Assembly: GCA_028866445.1 (NCBI GenBank)
Contig: JAGWIE010000067.1
Location: forward strand, 1-7,121
Reading direction: 5' to 3'
Origin: Rhodospirillales bacterium
GTDB lineage: Bacteria > Pseudomonadota > Alphaproteobacteria > Acetobacterales > Acetobacteraceae
DNA length: 7,121 nucleotides
Part shown: positions 1 through 6,341 of the stretch, one piece after another
Layout: the number at the start of each line of letters is the position of its first letter
Numbering within the stretch: position 1 is the first letter of the stretch
The notes under the pieces: generated by a model
The model's input: only the letters and a program-made list of their open reading frames with translations
Databases searched by the model: none
Told to the model about the DNA's origin: nothing
Made by a program: the position numbers and the translations under genes

Positions 1-612
1 GATGACCCAGGGGGTCAACCACACAGCCAACGCCAGCGCTGCCGCCAGGATGAGCACCAGCACCACCAGCCGCCCGGCGATGGCGTGAAGAACCGTCAAG
101 GAGGCGCCAATCGCCATGCCGAACCAGATATGCGCCAACGCAAACAACGTGGCGGCACAAATATCGACCGCATAGAATCTGACGGCGGACATGCCGGACA
201 TGCCCGCCACCATGGGGATGGCGGCCCGCACGCCTGGTAAAAAGCGGGAAATCAGCACCGCCTTACTGCCATGGCGGGCGAAAAATACCTCACCCGCCAC
301 CAATAGGCCCGGCCTCGCCCGCAATGGCCACATCCTCATGGCGCGTTGCTTATAATGCCGCCCGAACAAGTAGGAGGGACCATCTCCCGCAAGGGCACCG
401 AAGGCCGTGAAGCCGATCAACGGCCACATCACCAGCGCGCCGCCTGGCACCAGCGCGCCGAGCCCAACGATGATCGCCGTGCCGGGCACCAAGGCGCCAA
501 CGACCGGAAACGCTTCCGCTGCCGCCAGTAGAAAGGCCAGACCATAAGCCAGCAGGCGATGCCCGCTGGCGAAAGTGACAGTAGCAGAGATGAGGCTGTG
601 GATAAGGTCCAT
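1..612 (-). CDS. DedA-family membrane protein (VTT/SNARE-associated domain), C-terminus beyond left edge
   Basis: The frame is open for 204 codons from ATG 612 to the window edge with no stop, so the gene is partial at its 3' end. The product is very hydrophobic. Near residues 33-52 it has the DedA signature, with a Glu in AEAFP (E33), then PVVGALVPGTA with the conserved Pro-Gly (P43, G44). A second block GDGPSYLFGR (76-85) matches the family's GDxxxYxxGR, and RFLPGVRAAIPMVAG (123-137) matches the conserved arginine-bearing segment near the second re-entrant loop. Further membrane segments lie at about 145-170 and 180-200. DedA proteins are inner-membrane transporters tied to lipid carrier recycling, membrane potential and envelope stress; some translocate undecaprenyl phosphate. 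The start lies 7 nt after the stop of the prenyltransferase gene, with only a weak Shine-Dalgarno, so coupled translation is likely. At 204 residues with no stop it already reaches usual DedA length, so a C-terminal fused domain is possible. The family call is firm; the substrate is inferred. Confidence 0.9.
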   Translation of the reverse strand, partial: MDLIHSLISATVTFASGHRLLAYGLAFLLAAAEAFPVVGALVPGTAIIVGLGALVPGGALVMWPLIGFTAFGALAGDGPSYLFGRHYKQRAMRMWPLRARPGLLVAGEVFFARHGSKAVLISRFLPGVRAAIPMVAGMSGMSAVRFYAVDICAATLFALAHIWFGMAIGASLTVLHAIAGRLVVLVLILAAALALAVWLTPWVI

Positions 613-619
613 GGGCGTT

Positions 620-1447
620 TCAGGTTCCAAAGCGCCGCTCGCGGCGCTGGTAGGCGCGGATGGCGCGCAAATAATCGATCCGGCGCATCACCGGCCAGTT
701 CACGTCGCAGAAATACAGCTCGCTATGCACGCTCTGCCACAGCATGAAGCCGGAAAGCCTCACCTCGCCGCTGGTGCGGATGATCAGATCCGGGTCGGGC
801 ACATCTGCCAGATAAAGATGCCGCCGGATTGTCTCGGGCGAGACCAGGGCAGCGGCCTGCGCCGTGGAGAGGCCCTGGGCTGCGTAATCTTCCAGCAGGG
901 CGCGCACGGCATCGGCGATTTCCTCGCGTCCGCCATAGCCAATCGCCAATGTCACGGTGATTTGGTCGTTGCCGCGTGTCGCGGCTTCAGCCGCGTCCAC
1001 GGCCTCCAGCAAAGCAAGGGGCAGCAGGTCGCGGCGCCCCATGGCGGTAATATGCACGCCTTTATGGTGGATATGCGGGTCTGCGGCGAGCGCACGCATC
1101 TTGGCCTCGACCGCGCCAAAAATGCCATCCACCTCGGCTTCCGGGCGGCGCAGATTATCAGGTGAAAATACCCAAAGCGTGACCCGGCGCACGCCAAGGT
1201 CAGCGCTCCAGGCCAGGAGATCATCCAACTTTGCCGCGCCGAGGCGGTAAATCGCATCCGGGTTCTGTACGCCGGCCTCGCGCGCATGGCGCCGGTTGCC
1301 GTCGAGAATGATGCCAACATGGCCGGGCATGGGCAAAGCCCGCACCTGCCTTTCGAGCTGGCGTTCGTAAAGACCGTAGGCCAGCCGCCACACGGGTGCC
1401 GCCGCCCATCGCAAACCCCAGCGCATGCATGTCAAACCGGCCGGCAA
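620..1447 (-). CDS. cis-prenyltransferase (isoprenyl transferase, UppS family, Rv1086-like)
   Basis: This 275-residue protein would condense isopentenyl diphosphate onto an allylic diphosphate with cis geometry, at the cytoplasmic side of the membrane. All family motifs are present: HVGIILDGNRRHA (43-55, catalytic Asp D49), FSPDNLRRP (94-102), AIGYGGREEI (168-177) and PDPDLIIRTSGEVRLSGF (217-234), with R224, R230 and E243 at the spacing of E. coli R194, R200 and E213. The N-terminal LYERQLERQ lead-in, the DNL in place of ENW, and the SGF...LWQS block resemble, from memory, the short-chain M. tuberculosis enzyme Rv1086 more than housekeeping UppS, and none of the usual uppS neighbours (frr, cdsA, dxr) is here. 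The usual DGNRRW Trp is His (H54). I chose the TTG at 1447 because a strong purine-rich ribosome binding site lies 7 nt upstream; the ATG at 1426 is an alternative and also precedes all motifs. The dedA-like gene follows at once. Product chain length is unknown. Confidence 0.93.
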   Translation of the reverse strand: MPAGLTCMRWGLRWAAAPVWRLAYGLYERQLERQVRALPMPGHVGIILDGNRRHAREAGVQNPDAIYRLGAAKLDDLLAWSADLGVRRVTLWVFSPDNLRRPEAEVDGIFGAVEAKMRALAADPHIHHKGVHITAMGRRDLLPLALLEAVDAAEAATRGNDQITVTLAIGYGGREEIADAVRALLEDYAAQGLSTAQAAALVSPETIRRHLYLADVPDPDLIIRTSGEVRLSGFMLWQSVHSELYFCDVNWPVMRRIDYLRAIRAYQRRERRFGT

Positions 1448-1454
1448 TTCAGAA

Positions 1455-1464
1455 CCCTCTCCTC
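1455..1464 (-). promoter_or_regulatory. strong ribosome binding site for the cis-prenyltransferase
   Basis: On the minus strand the sequence GAGGAGAGGG ends 7 nt before the TTG at 1447. No later in-frame ATG has comparable spacing, so this site decides the unusual TTG start. It is the clearest Shine-Dalgarno in the window; the other starts are close-coupled to an upstream stop codon. Confidence 0.65.
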
Positions 1465-1492
1465 AAAAATGGCTTTGCACAGCATCGCAAAG
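1465..1492 (-). terminator. weak terminator-like hairpin before the prenyltransferase gene
   Basis: On the minus strand CTTTGC (1492-1487) pairs with GCAAAG (1478-1473) around an 8-nt loop, and a further G-U pair can close the stem. Four bases later comes a run of five T (1469-1465). A second small GC stem, AGGGC/GCCCT, sits at 1491-1505. The stem is short, and the T run merges directly into the ribosome binding site of the next gene, so this may be a partial terminator, an attenuator-like element or chance. It separates the efflux genes from the prenyltransferase-DedA pair. I could not identify a convincing promoter in the same 104-nt gap. Confidence 0.25.
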
Positions 1493-1551
1493 GGCGGATG
1501 GCCCTGCAACGCCAAGACGCTTACGTTTCAGGCGGTGGGTTGGCGAGTGGT

Positions 1552-2256
1552 TCAACCATGAACGGGCAAACCGAGTCCCAGTAGTACGGCCAAGGGGAAT
1601 TTTGCCGTTTGCAGTTGAGTGTGCAGAGTGACGAGATCGGTCTCCGCCCTGGCATCCAGCCCTCCTGCGGCAAAGGTACGGCGGGCATCCTCAGCGATGG
1701 AAGCTGCCTGCACGCTCTGGCGTTGCAGCGTGGTTATGCTTTGCTCCAGCGCCTCAGCGCCGTTCCGGGCATCAGCCAGGCTGGCCGCATATTGCGCGCA
1801 GGGCGGTGCGCGCAGCCTCGCCGCTCAACGCCACGCCAAGCTGCTCCGCCTGCGCCGCTACCTGCCATTCCTGCCAAAGGATGCCAGCATTCACCTGCAA
1901 CAAATGCGCCTTGGCGGCATTTACGTTGACTGAGCTGGTGATCAGCGGCGAGACATCCTCCACCAGGCTGCCCGCAATGAAAGACATCGAAGCAGGACCG
2001 CCCAGCAACGCCTCGAACCCAATGTAAAGCGAGGGATCGGGCGGCGTTCCGGCGGCCAGCAATTCCGCCTGGGCTATGCCGGTTTGCGCCCGCGCGGCCG
2101 CCATGTCCGGGTCTTGCTGTACGGCCAAGGCGGCCAATTGAGTCAACGTTAAAGGCTGCATGGCTGGCAGCTGAACCGCAATCAGCGTTGTGTCCGGCAA
2201 GGGGCGGGATGATAGGCGGCACAACCGGCAAGCCCGGACAAGGCCAGCCAGATCAT
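1552..2256 (-). pseudogene. TolC-family outer-membrane efflux lipoprotein, frameshifted and truncated
   Basis: The gene starts at ATG 2256, which overlaps the pump's TGA as ATGA, and encodes a lipoprotein signal MIWLALSGLAGC with lipobox LAGC (Cys12). That frame stops at 2184-2182. The natural continuation (LPDTTLIAVQ..., then the TolC-like LTLTQLAALAVQQDPD) is one frame away, as if one C were lost from the C tract at 2201-2204. The middle part carries helix-rich OEP sequence, including LLWQEWQV. It then stops at 1774-1772, while the sequence continues in the original frame from about 1794 (QYAASLADARNGAEALEQ ... LLGLGLPVHG) to TGA 1554-1552. Loss of one GC from the (GC)3 run at 1794-1799, or gain of one base, would explain this. 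The repaired product is only about 235 residues, against roughly 400-480 usual, and ends at the boundary after the first OEP repeat; the second repeat is absent. Sequencing error could explain the frameshifts but not easily the missing half. Confidence 0.85.
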
Positions 2257-5200
2257 GCGCCTCGTGGCTGGCCCTCCGGCTTCCGCTTGGCGCGTCCAGC
2301 GAGATAGAGTGCGGGCAGCAGATTGGTGCAGAGCAGGGCGCTCCAGAGAATGCCGCCGCCGATCACCACCGCTAGCCCCTGCTCTGGCGCGGCACCTGCG
2401 CCAAAACCCAACGCGGTGGGCAGCATGCCGAGAATTGCCACGGCAGTGGTAAGGAAGATGGGGCGGAAACGCACACTCAGCGCCTCGTCGATGGCATCTT
2501 CCGGGCTCATGCCCGCCGCCTCGTTACGCTGGGCGCGATCCAGCAGCACCACGCCGTGATTCAAACTCACCCCGGCCAATGCCAGAAAGCCGATCAGTCC
2601 GATGCCGTTCAGCCCCAGCCCACTCACCGCCAGGGCCAAGCCGCCACCGGTCATCGCCAGCGGGATTTGCGCGAGTAGCAGCAGCGGCACACGCCAACCG
2701 GAGAAGCGCAGAAACAACACCCAAGCCAAGGCCGCGATGGCGGCGATGGCGGCAAGCCCCAGCCCCAATGCGGCCCGCTCCAGCATCGGGTACAGCCCGC
2801 CGAAAACGATCCGCTCGCCCGGCGGCAGCTTCAGCCCAGCCAAAGCGCGCTTCGCCTGGGCGATGGCGATATTGGGCGCGGTGGTGGGTGTGGCGAGAAT
2901 TTCCAGCGCCCGCGCGCCGTCGATGTGCATGAACTGGTTGGGGCTGGTGGTAAGCGAGACATCCGCCAGCGCACCCAAGGGCTCAGCACTTGCCGGCCCC
3001 ACCGGTAAAGCGTCGAGCCCTTCCTGGGAGAGCAAACGCGGGTCCGGCAGGCGCAGATAAAGCGGCAGCGGCGCCGCGCCGTCAGGCAGTTCGGCCACCA
3101 CCTGCCCGGCCATAAGGGCGGAGACCTCACCGCTCAACTCCGACTGCGTCATTCCCGCCGCCGCCAAGGCTGCGGGGCGCGGGGTGATGCGAATTTGCGT
3201 CTCTGGGTAACCCTGGTCGTTGAACAGGTCGCTCAATCCCGGCACGCGGCCGAGTCGCTGGGCGATCGCCTTGGCGGTGGCGGACATCTGGCCAAGATCA
3301 TCGCCGTACAAATTCAGCGCGAAGGGCTGGGGCAGGCCGTTCAGGCTTTCACCCAAGCGTTCGATGGTCGGCGTGTCCACGCCAGTTTGCAGCGAAGGAA
3401 ATTGCGTTTCCGCCTGCACCCGGGCGGCAATGGTATCCAGGTTGGAGCCGCCCGCATCTGGCTTAAGCCGGATGGTTATCTCCCCGGCATAAGCGGGCTC
3501 GGTATAGGCGGAATCCGCCGCTGAACCGATGCGCGCCAGCACATGCTCAACTGCTGGGTCTTTCGCCAGCCGGGCGGAAAGGCGGCGCATCAGCGCATCC
3601 GTATCAGCAAGTGACGTACCAGGTGCCAGAGTGAAGGATTCCAGCAGCACGCCCTCATTCGGCAAGGGGAGCACATTCACCGAAACCAGGCTCATCGCCC
3701 CAAAGCTCGCCAGCAGCAGCGCCACGCAGGCCAGCACGGCGCGCTTAGGGTAGGCCAAAGCCAGACGGAACAAGCGCCGGTTCCAGCCCATTAACCGCGT
3801 GAGCAACGCATTGGCTGCCCGTGGCGGGCGTACGGCATGGCGCGGCAGCAGCCCCAACCCAAGCGGAATCAGCGTGAGCGAAACGAGCAGCGAGGCGCCG
3901 AGCGAGAAGATCATGCCGAGCGCGAAGGGCACGCAGAACAGCCCCGCCAGCCCGCCGGTGAACAGCAGCGGCACAAAGACCAGGATGGTGGTGAGCGTGC
4001 CGATGATGTCCGGCGCCATGATCTCCCTTAAGCCCCGCCAGATACCGGGCCATGTTTCGTCGCCCGCTTCCCAGCGGTGGAATATGCTCTCCAGCACAAT
4101 GATGGAATCATCCGCCACCAACCCGAGTGCAACGATGATGGCGCCAAAGGTGAGGAGATTGAGGCTCTGCCCGGTGGCGTAAAGCGCGACGATGCCCAGC
4201 AGCAGGGATACCGGGAGAGACAACGCCAGCAGCCATGCGCCGCTGCCCAGCCCCAGTACGGCGAGCAGCCCGGCGATGGCCAGCGCACCGCCAATGAGCA
4301 GGTTGCGCTGCAAATCATCGCTGGTGGCACGCACCAGATGGCCCTGGTCGTAGATCCGTACCACGGAAACGCCTTCCGGCAGCGGCACACCCTGTATGGC
4401 CTGCGTCAACGCCCGTGTAACGGGCAAGGTGGAGGCACCCTGCTGCTTGAAAACAACCAGCGCGATGGCCGGTTCGGCATCCAGCAACTCGCGCTGGTGC
4501 ACAGGCTCCGTGCTGTGCACAATGCGCGTCAGCGCACCTAGCGGAGTAGGGCCGTGCGGTCCCATCACCGGCGTTTGCGCCAGCTTAGACGCGCTGGGGG
4601 CATTGCCGAATGTAATGAGGGAATCGACATGGCCAAGGCTCAGCGTGCCGCCCGGCACCAGCATCGCCTGCCCAGCCAGCGCCTGCTGCAAAGCCTGCAC
4701 GGAAACCCCCGCCTGTTCCATGGCGGTAAGGTTAGGCTGCACCCAAAGCGCCTCGTCCCCCAGCCCGGCAGAGGTAACAAGCTGTACCCCCGGCACCGCA
4801 CGCAAGGCGGGAACCAGTTGCATCGCCACCGCCCGTGCCGCCTCCGCCTGTGATGTGCCGGGGGCAACGCGCACGGCGTAATCCGCTACTTCGTTGATGG
4901 CATTGCCCATAATCTCGGTGAAAGGCTGCACCCCGGGCGGCAGGCTGGTCTGGGCGCGCTCTATGGCGCCGTTCACCGCCTGCAAATCGGCCTGGGCGTT
5001 GCTGGCGGCGGCAAACCGCAGATCGGTCTCCACCAGCCCGTCGCTAATGCTGGAGCGAACATTGGAAACACCTGGCAGGCCGAGCAGAACACCCTCCAGC
5101 GGGGTGGCAACCATTGCCTCCATATCCGTCGCGGTGGTGCCGGGCAGATGTACCGTAACGCTCACCTCGGGATAGTTGAAGGCGGGCAGCACCTCTTCGG

Positions 5201-5300
5201 GGATATTGAACAGGGCGAATAGCCCGTAGCTGAGCAGGGCGGCATAGATCATCAGCCACAAAGCCGGGCGGCCAAGCAGGCGAAGCAAAGCATCCGGCAT
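2253..5300 (-). CDS. efflux RND transporter, inner-membrane permease subunit
   Basis: This intact 1015-residue pump has the RND plan. There is one membrane helix at about 14-32, a large periplasmic loop (33-330), helices 2-6 (about 333-483), helix 7 (519-540), a second periplasmic loop (541-842) and helices 8-12 (843-999), ending in a basic cytoplasmic tail. Helix 4 holds the proton-relay pair D397-D398 in GLVADDSIIVLES, followed by E404. Helix 10 (GVSLNHGVVLLD, 910-921) has Asn914 where AcrB has Lys940. Helix 11 carries RFRPIFLTT (944-952) with the conserved Arg and Thr. The Asp that CzcA-type metal pumps carry six residues before the relay Asp is Ala391, and no clear CusA-like methionine triad is visible. 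The relay therefore looks more like drug/hydrophobe pumps (HAE) than heavy-metal pumps (HME), although the neighbouring kinase is CusS-like. The start ATG lies 3 nt after the adaptor stop, so translation is probably coupled. RND function is certain; the substrate is unknown. Confidence 0.95.
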   Translation of the reverse strand: MPDALLRLLGRPALWLMIYAALLSYGLFALFNIPEEVLPAFNYPEVSVTVHLPGTTATDMEAMVATPLEGVLLGLPGVSNVRSSISDGLVETDLRFAAASNAQADLQAVNGAIERAQTSLPPGVQPFTEIMGNAINEVADYAVRVAPGTSQAEAARAVAMQLVPALRAVPGVQLVTSAGLGDEALWVQPNLTAMEQAGVSVQALQQALAGQAMLVPGGTLSLGHVDSLITFGNAPSASKLAQTPVMGPHGPTPLGALTRIVHSTEPVHQRELLDAEPAIALVVFKQQGASTLPVTRALTQAIQGVPLPEGVSVVRIYDQGHLVRATSDDLQRNLLIGGALAIAGLLAVLGLGSGAWLLALSLPVSLLLGIVALYATGQSLNLLTFGAIIVALGLVADDSIIVLESIFHRWEAGDETWPGIWRGLREIMAPDIIGTLTTILVFVPLLFTGGLAGLFCVPFALGMIFSLGASLLVSLTLIPLGLGLLPRHAVRPPRAANALLTRLMGWNRRLFRLALAYPKRAVLACVALLLASFGAMSLVSVNVLPLPNEGVLLESFTLAPGTSLADTDALMRRLSARLAKDPAVEHVLARIGSAADSAYTEPAYAGEITIRLKPDAGGSNLDTIAARVQAETQFPSLQTGVDTPTIERLGESLNGLPQPFALNLYGDDLGQMSATAKAIAQRLGRVPGLSDLFNDQGYPETQIRITPRPAALAAAGMTQSELSGEVSALMAGQVVAELPDGAAPLPLYLRLPDPRLLSQEGLDALPVGPASAEPLGALADVSLTTSPNQFMHIDGARALEILATPTTAPNIAIAQAKRALAGLKLPPGERIVFGGLYPMLERAALGLGLAAIAAIAALAWVLFLRFSGWRVPLLLLAQIPLAMTGGGLALAVSGLGLNGIGLIGFLALAGVSLNHGVVLLDRAQRNEAAGMSPEDAIDEALSVRFRPIFLTTAVAILGMLPTALGFGAGAAPEQGLAVVIGGGILWSALLCTNLLPALYLAGRAKRKPEGQPRGA

Positions 5301-5303
5301 GGC

Positions 5304-6278
5304 TTAATCCGGCGGCTGGTATTGAGCGGTGATACCGCGATGGTAGAGCAACGCGGCATCCTGGACGATGACCTGATCCCCCGCCTTGAGGCCAGAGAGA
5401 ATAGGTGTTTGCGTGCCTTCGGTGGCGCTTGGCACCACCTGCACGGCGTGGTCGCCCTGTGCATCATGCAGCATCACCCACCAGCAGCCGTCATCCAGCA
5501 CCAGCGCTTCGCTGGGCACCAGCAGCACCTGGTGGGGCCGTAAGGAGAGGCTGAGCGTGCCCGCTTCGCCAGGCTGCAGGCCCGCACCGGAAAAAGCAAG
5601 CACCACGCCGCCATCGGGCTGTGTGCTCTGCTCACCGCGCAGCGTGACGGACATGGCAGGCTGGCCATCAGCGGGGATGAACCGTGCGGTCATGCCTGAG
5701 GAAAGCGTAGCGGCTTGTGGGTCGTAAAACACGGCCTTCACCCAGGCGCCGACGGCCGGTTGCACCACCGCCACAACCTGGCCCGGCTGCAAGGCTGCCC
5801 CCGGTCCAGCGGCGAGGCTTTGCACCTGCCCGTCCACCGGACTTTGCAAGCTGGCGGCGGCGCGTAACGCCGCGAGCTGGGCGCGGGCCGAAGCCGCCAT
5901 CGCCTGGGCCTGCGCCACCGCCGCGTTGGTGGAGAGATGATCCGCGAATTTGCCACGTTCCGCCGCCAAAGCGGCATTGGCGGCATTGCTGGCCCCTCGC
6001 GCCGTGGCAAGCGCCGCAGCGATCTGAGGTCCGCCGAGCTGTCCTATGGTCTGGCCCGGCCGCACGGTTTCGCCCGGCACGACGGAAAGGCTGGTGAGCA
6101 CACCAGCTTGTAGGGCGGTAATTGTGATCGGGGCGTCCGGCTGCACGGATGCAAAGCCGGAAAGAACGGGGGCCTGTTGCGTGGCCTCCACCGTTACCCA
6201 GCCAACGGGGGCTTGCGCAGTGAGCGCCAGAGCAGCCCAAGCAAGCCACAGCGGCGTGTATCTGGAACGTCGAATCAT
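5304..6278 (-). CDS. efflux RND transporter periplasmic adaptor subunit (HlyD/MFP family)
   Basis: The 324-residue product would bridge the RND pump to an outer-membrane channel in the periplasm. A signal peptide is visible: MIRRSR, then a hydrophobic stretch to about residue 23, with an AQA cleavage motif and no lipobox Cys. The two halves of the lipoyl-like barrel-sandwich domain are at about 51-83 (ITITALQAGV...VRPGQTIGQLG) and 144-173 (SPVDGQVQSL...LQPGQVVAVVQ). Between them, residues 85-141 are Ala-rich and helical, giving a short coiled-coil hairpin. A beta-barrel domain follows (about 176-250), then a membrane-proximal domain to the end (LVPSEALVLDDG onward). No metal-binding His- or Met-rich extension is seen at either end. 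The gene begins 63 nt after the kinase stop and is followed by the pump gene after 3 nt. I used ATG 6278 because it directly precedes the signal peptide; its Shine-Dalgarno is weak. Confidence 0.93.
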   Translation of the reverse strand: MIRRSRYTPLWLAWAALALTAQAPVGWVTVEATQQAPVLSGFASVQPDAPITITALQAGVLTSLSVVPGETVRPGQTIGQLGGPQIAAALATARGASNAANAALAAERGKFADHLSTNAAVAQAQAMAASARAQLAALRAAASLQSPVDGQVQSLAAGPGAALQPGQVVAVVQPAVGAWVKAVFYDPQAATLSSGMTARFIPADGQPAMSVTLRGEQSTQPDGGVVLAFSGAGLQPGEAGTLSLSLRPHQVLLVPSEALVLDDGCWWVMLHDAQGDHAVQVVPSATEGTQTPILSGLKAGDQVIVQDAALLYHRGITAQYQPPD

Positions 6279-6297
6279 CCAGCTTTGATAAGCGCGC

Positions 6298-6316
6298 GCG
6301 CCGGACAGAACGGCGC
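6298..6316 (-). other. GC-rich hairpin in the leader of the adaptor gene
   Basis: GCGCCG and CGGCGC (6298-6303 and 6311-6316) form a perfect 6-bp stem with a 7-base loop, next to an alternating GC run (6292-6301). No T run follows on the minus strand, so it is not a convincing intrinsic terminator for the kinase gene. It could be a 5' leader structure of the efflux mRNA or chance in GC-rich DNA. Confidence 0.25.
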
Positions 6317-6323
6317 TATTTCG

Positions 6324-6339
6324 ATGATAAATTTATCAT
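6324..6339. promoter_or_regulatory. perfect 16-bp AT-rich palindrome, candidate operator
   Basis: ATGATAAATTTATCAT reads the same on both strands with no mismatch. It lies 2 nt after the kinase stop and about 45 nt before the adaptor start, in the only gap between the sensor gene and the efflux genes. A further TTATCA on the minus strand at 6290-6285 repeats part of the half-site. AT-only-core palindromes are rare in DNA this GC-rich. A binding site for a dimeric regulator, such as the kinase's partner or a TetR/MarR-type repressor, is plausible but not shown. No clear -35/-10 pair could be assigned. Confidence 0.45.
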
Positions 6340-6341
6340 TT

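Noticed and set aside
575..1165. A 196-codon open frame on the plus strand
   Set aside because: It lies antisense to the prenyltransferase, whose motifs are unmistakable. The composition is that of a GC-rich shadow frame and no family is recognisable.
1772..1800. Programmed ribosomal frameshifting to explain the channel gene
   Set aside because: Neither shift site has a slippery heptamer with a clear downstream structure, and the protein would still lack its second OEP repeat, so decay or sequence error is simpler.
1734..2231. A 165-codon minus-strand frame over the channel gene
   Set aside because: Its sequence is Gly/Arg-rich with no OEP features; the TolC-like sequence lies in the two other frames.
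4077..4881. Long overlapping plus-strand frames opposite the pump gene
   Set aside because: They are antisense to a full-length RND protein with conserved motifs throughout. Their translations are low-complexity and rich in Arg, Ser, Gln and Ala, as expected for shadows.
5668..6249. A 193-codon minus-strand frame overlapping the adaptor
   Set aside because: It is a shifted frame of the adaptor gene; only the 6278-5304 frame has a signal peptide and both lipoyl halves.
6292..6301. Alternating GCGCGCGCGC run as possible Z-DNA or a microsatellite
   Set aside because: It is only ten bases long and common in DNA of this composition; there is no further support.
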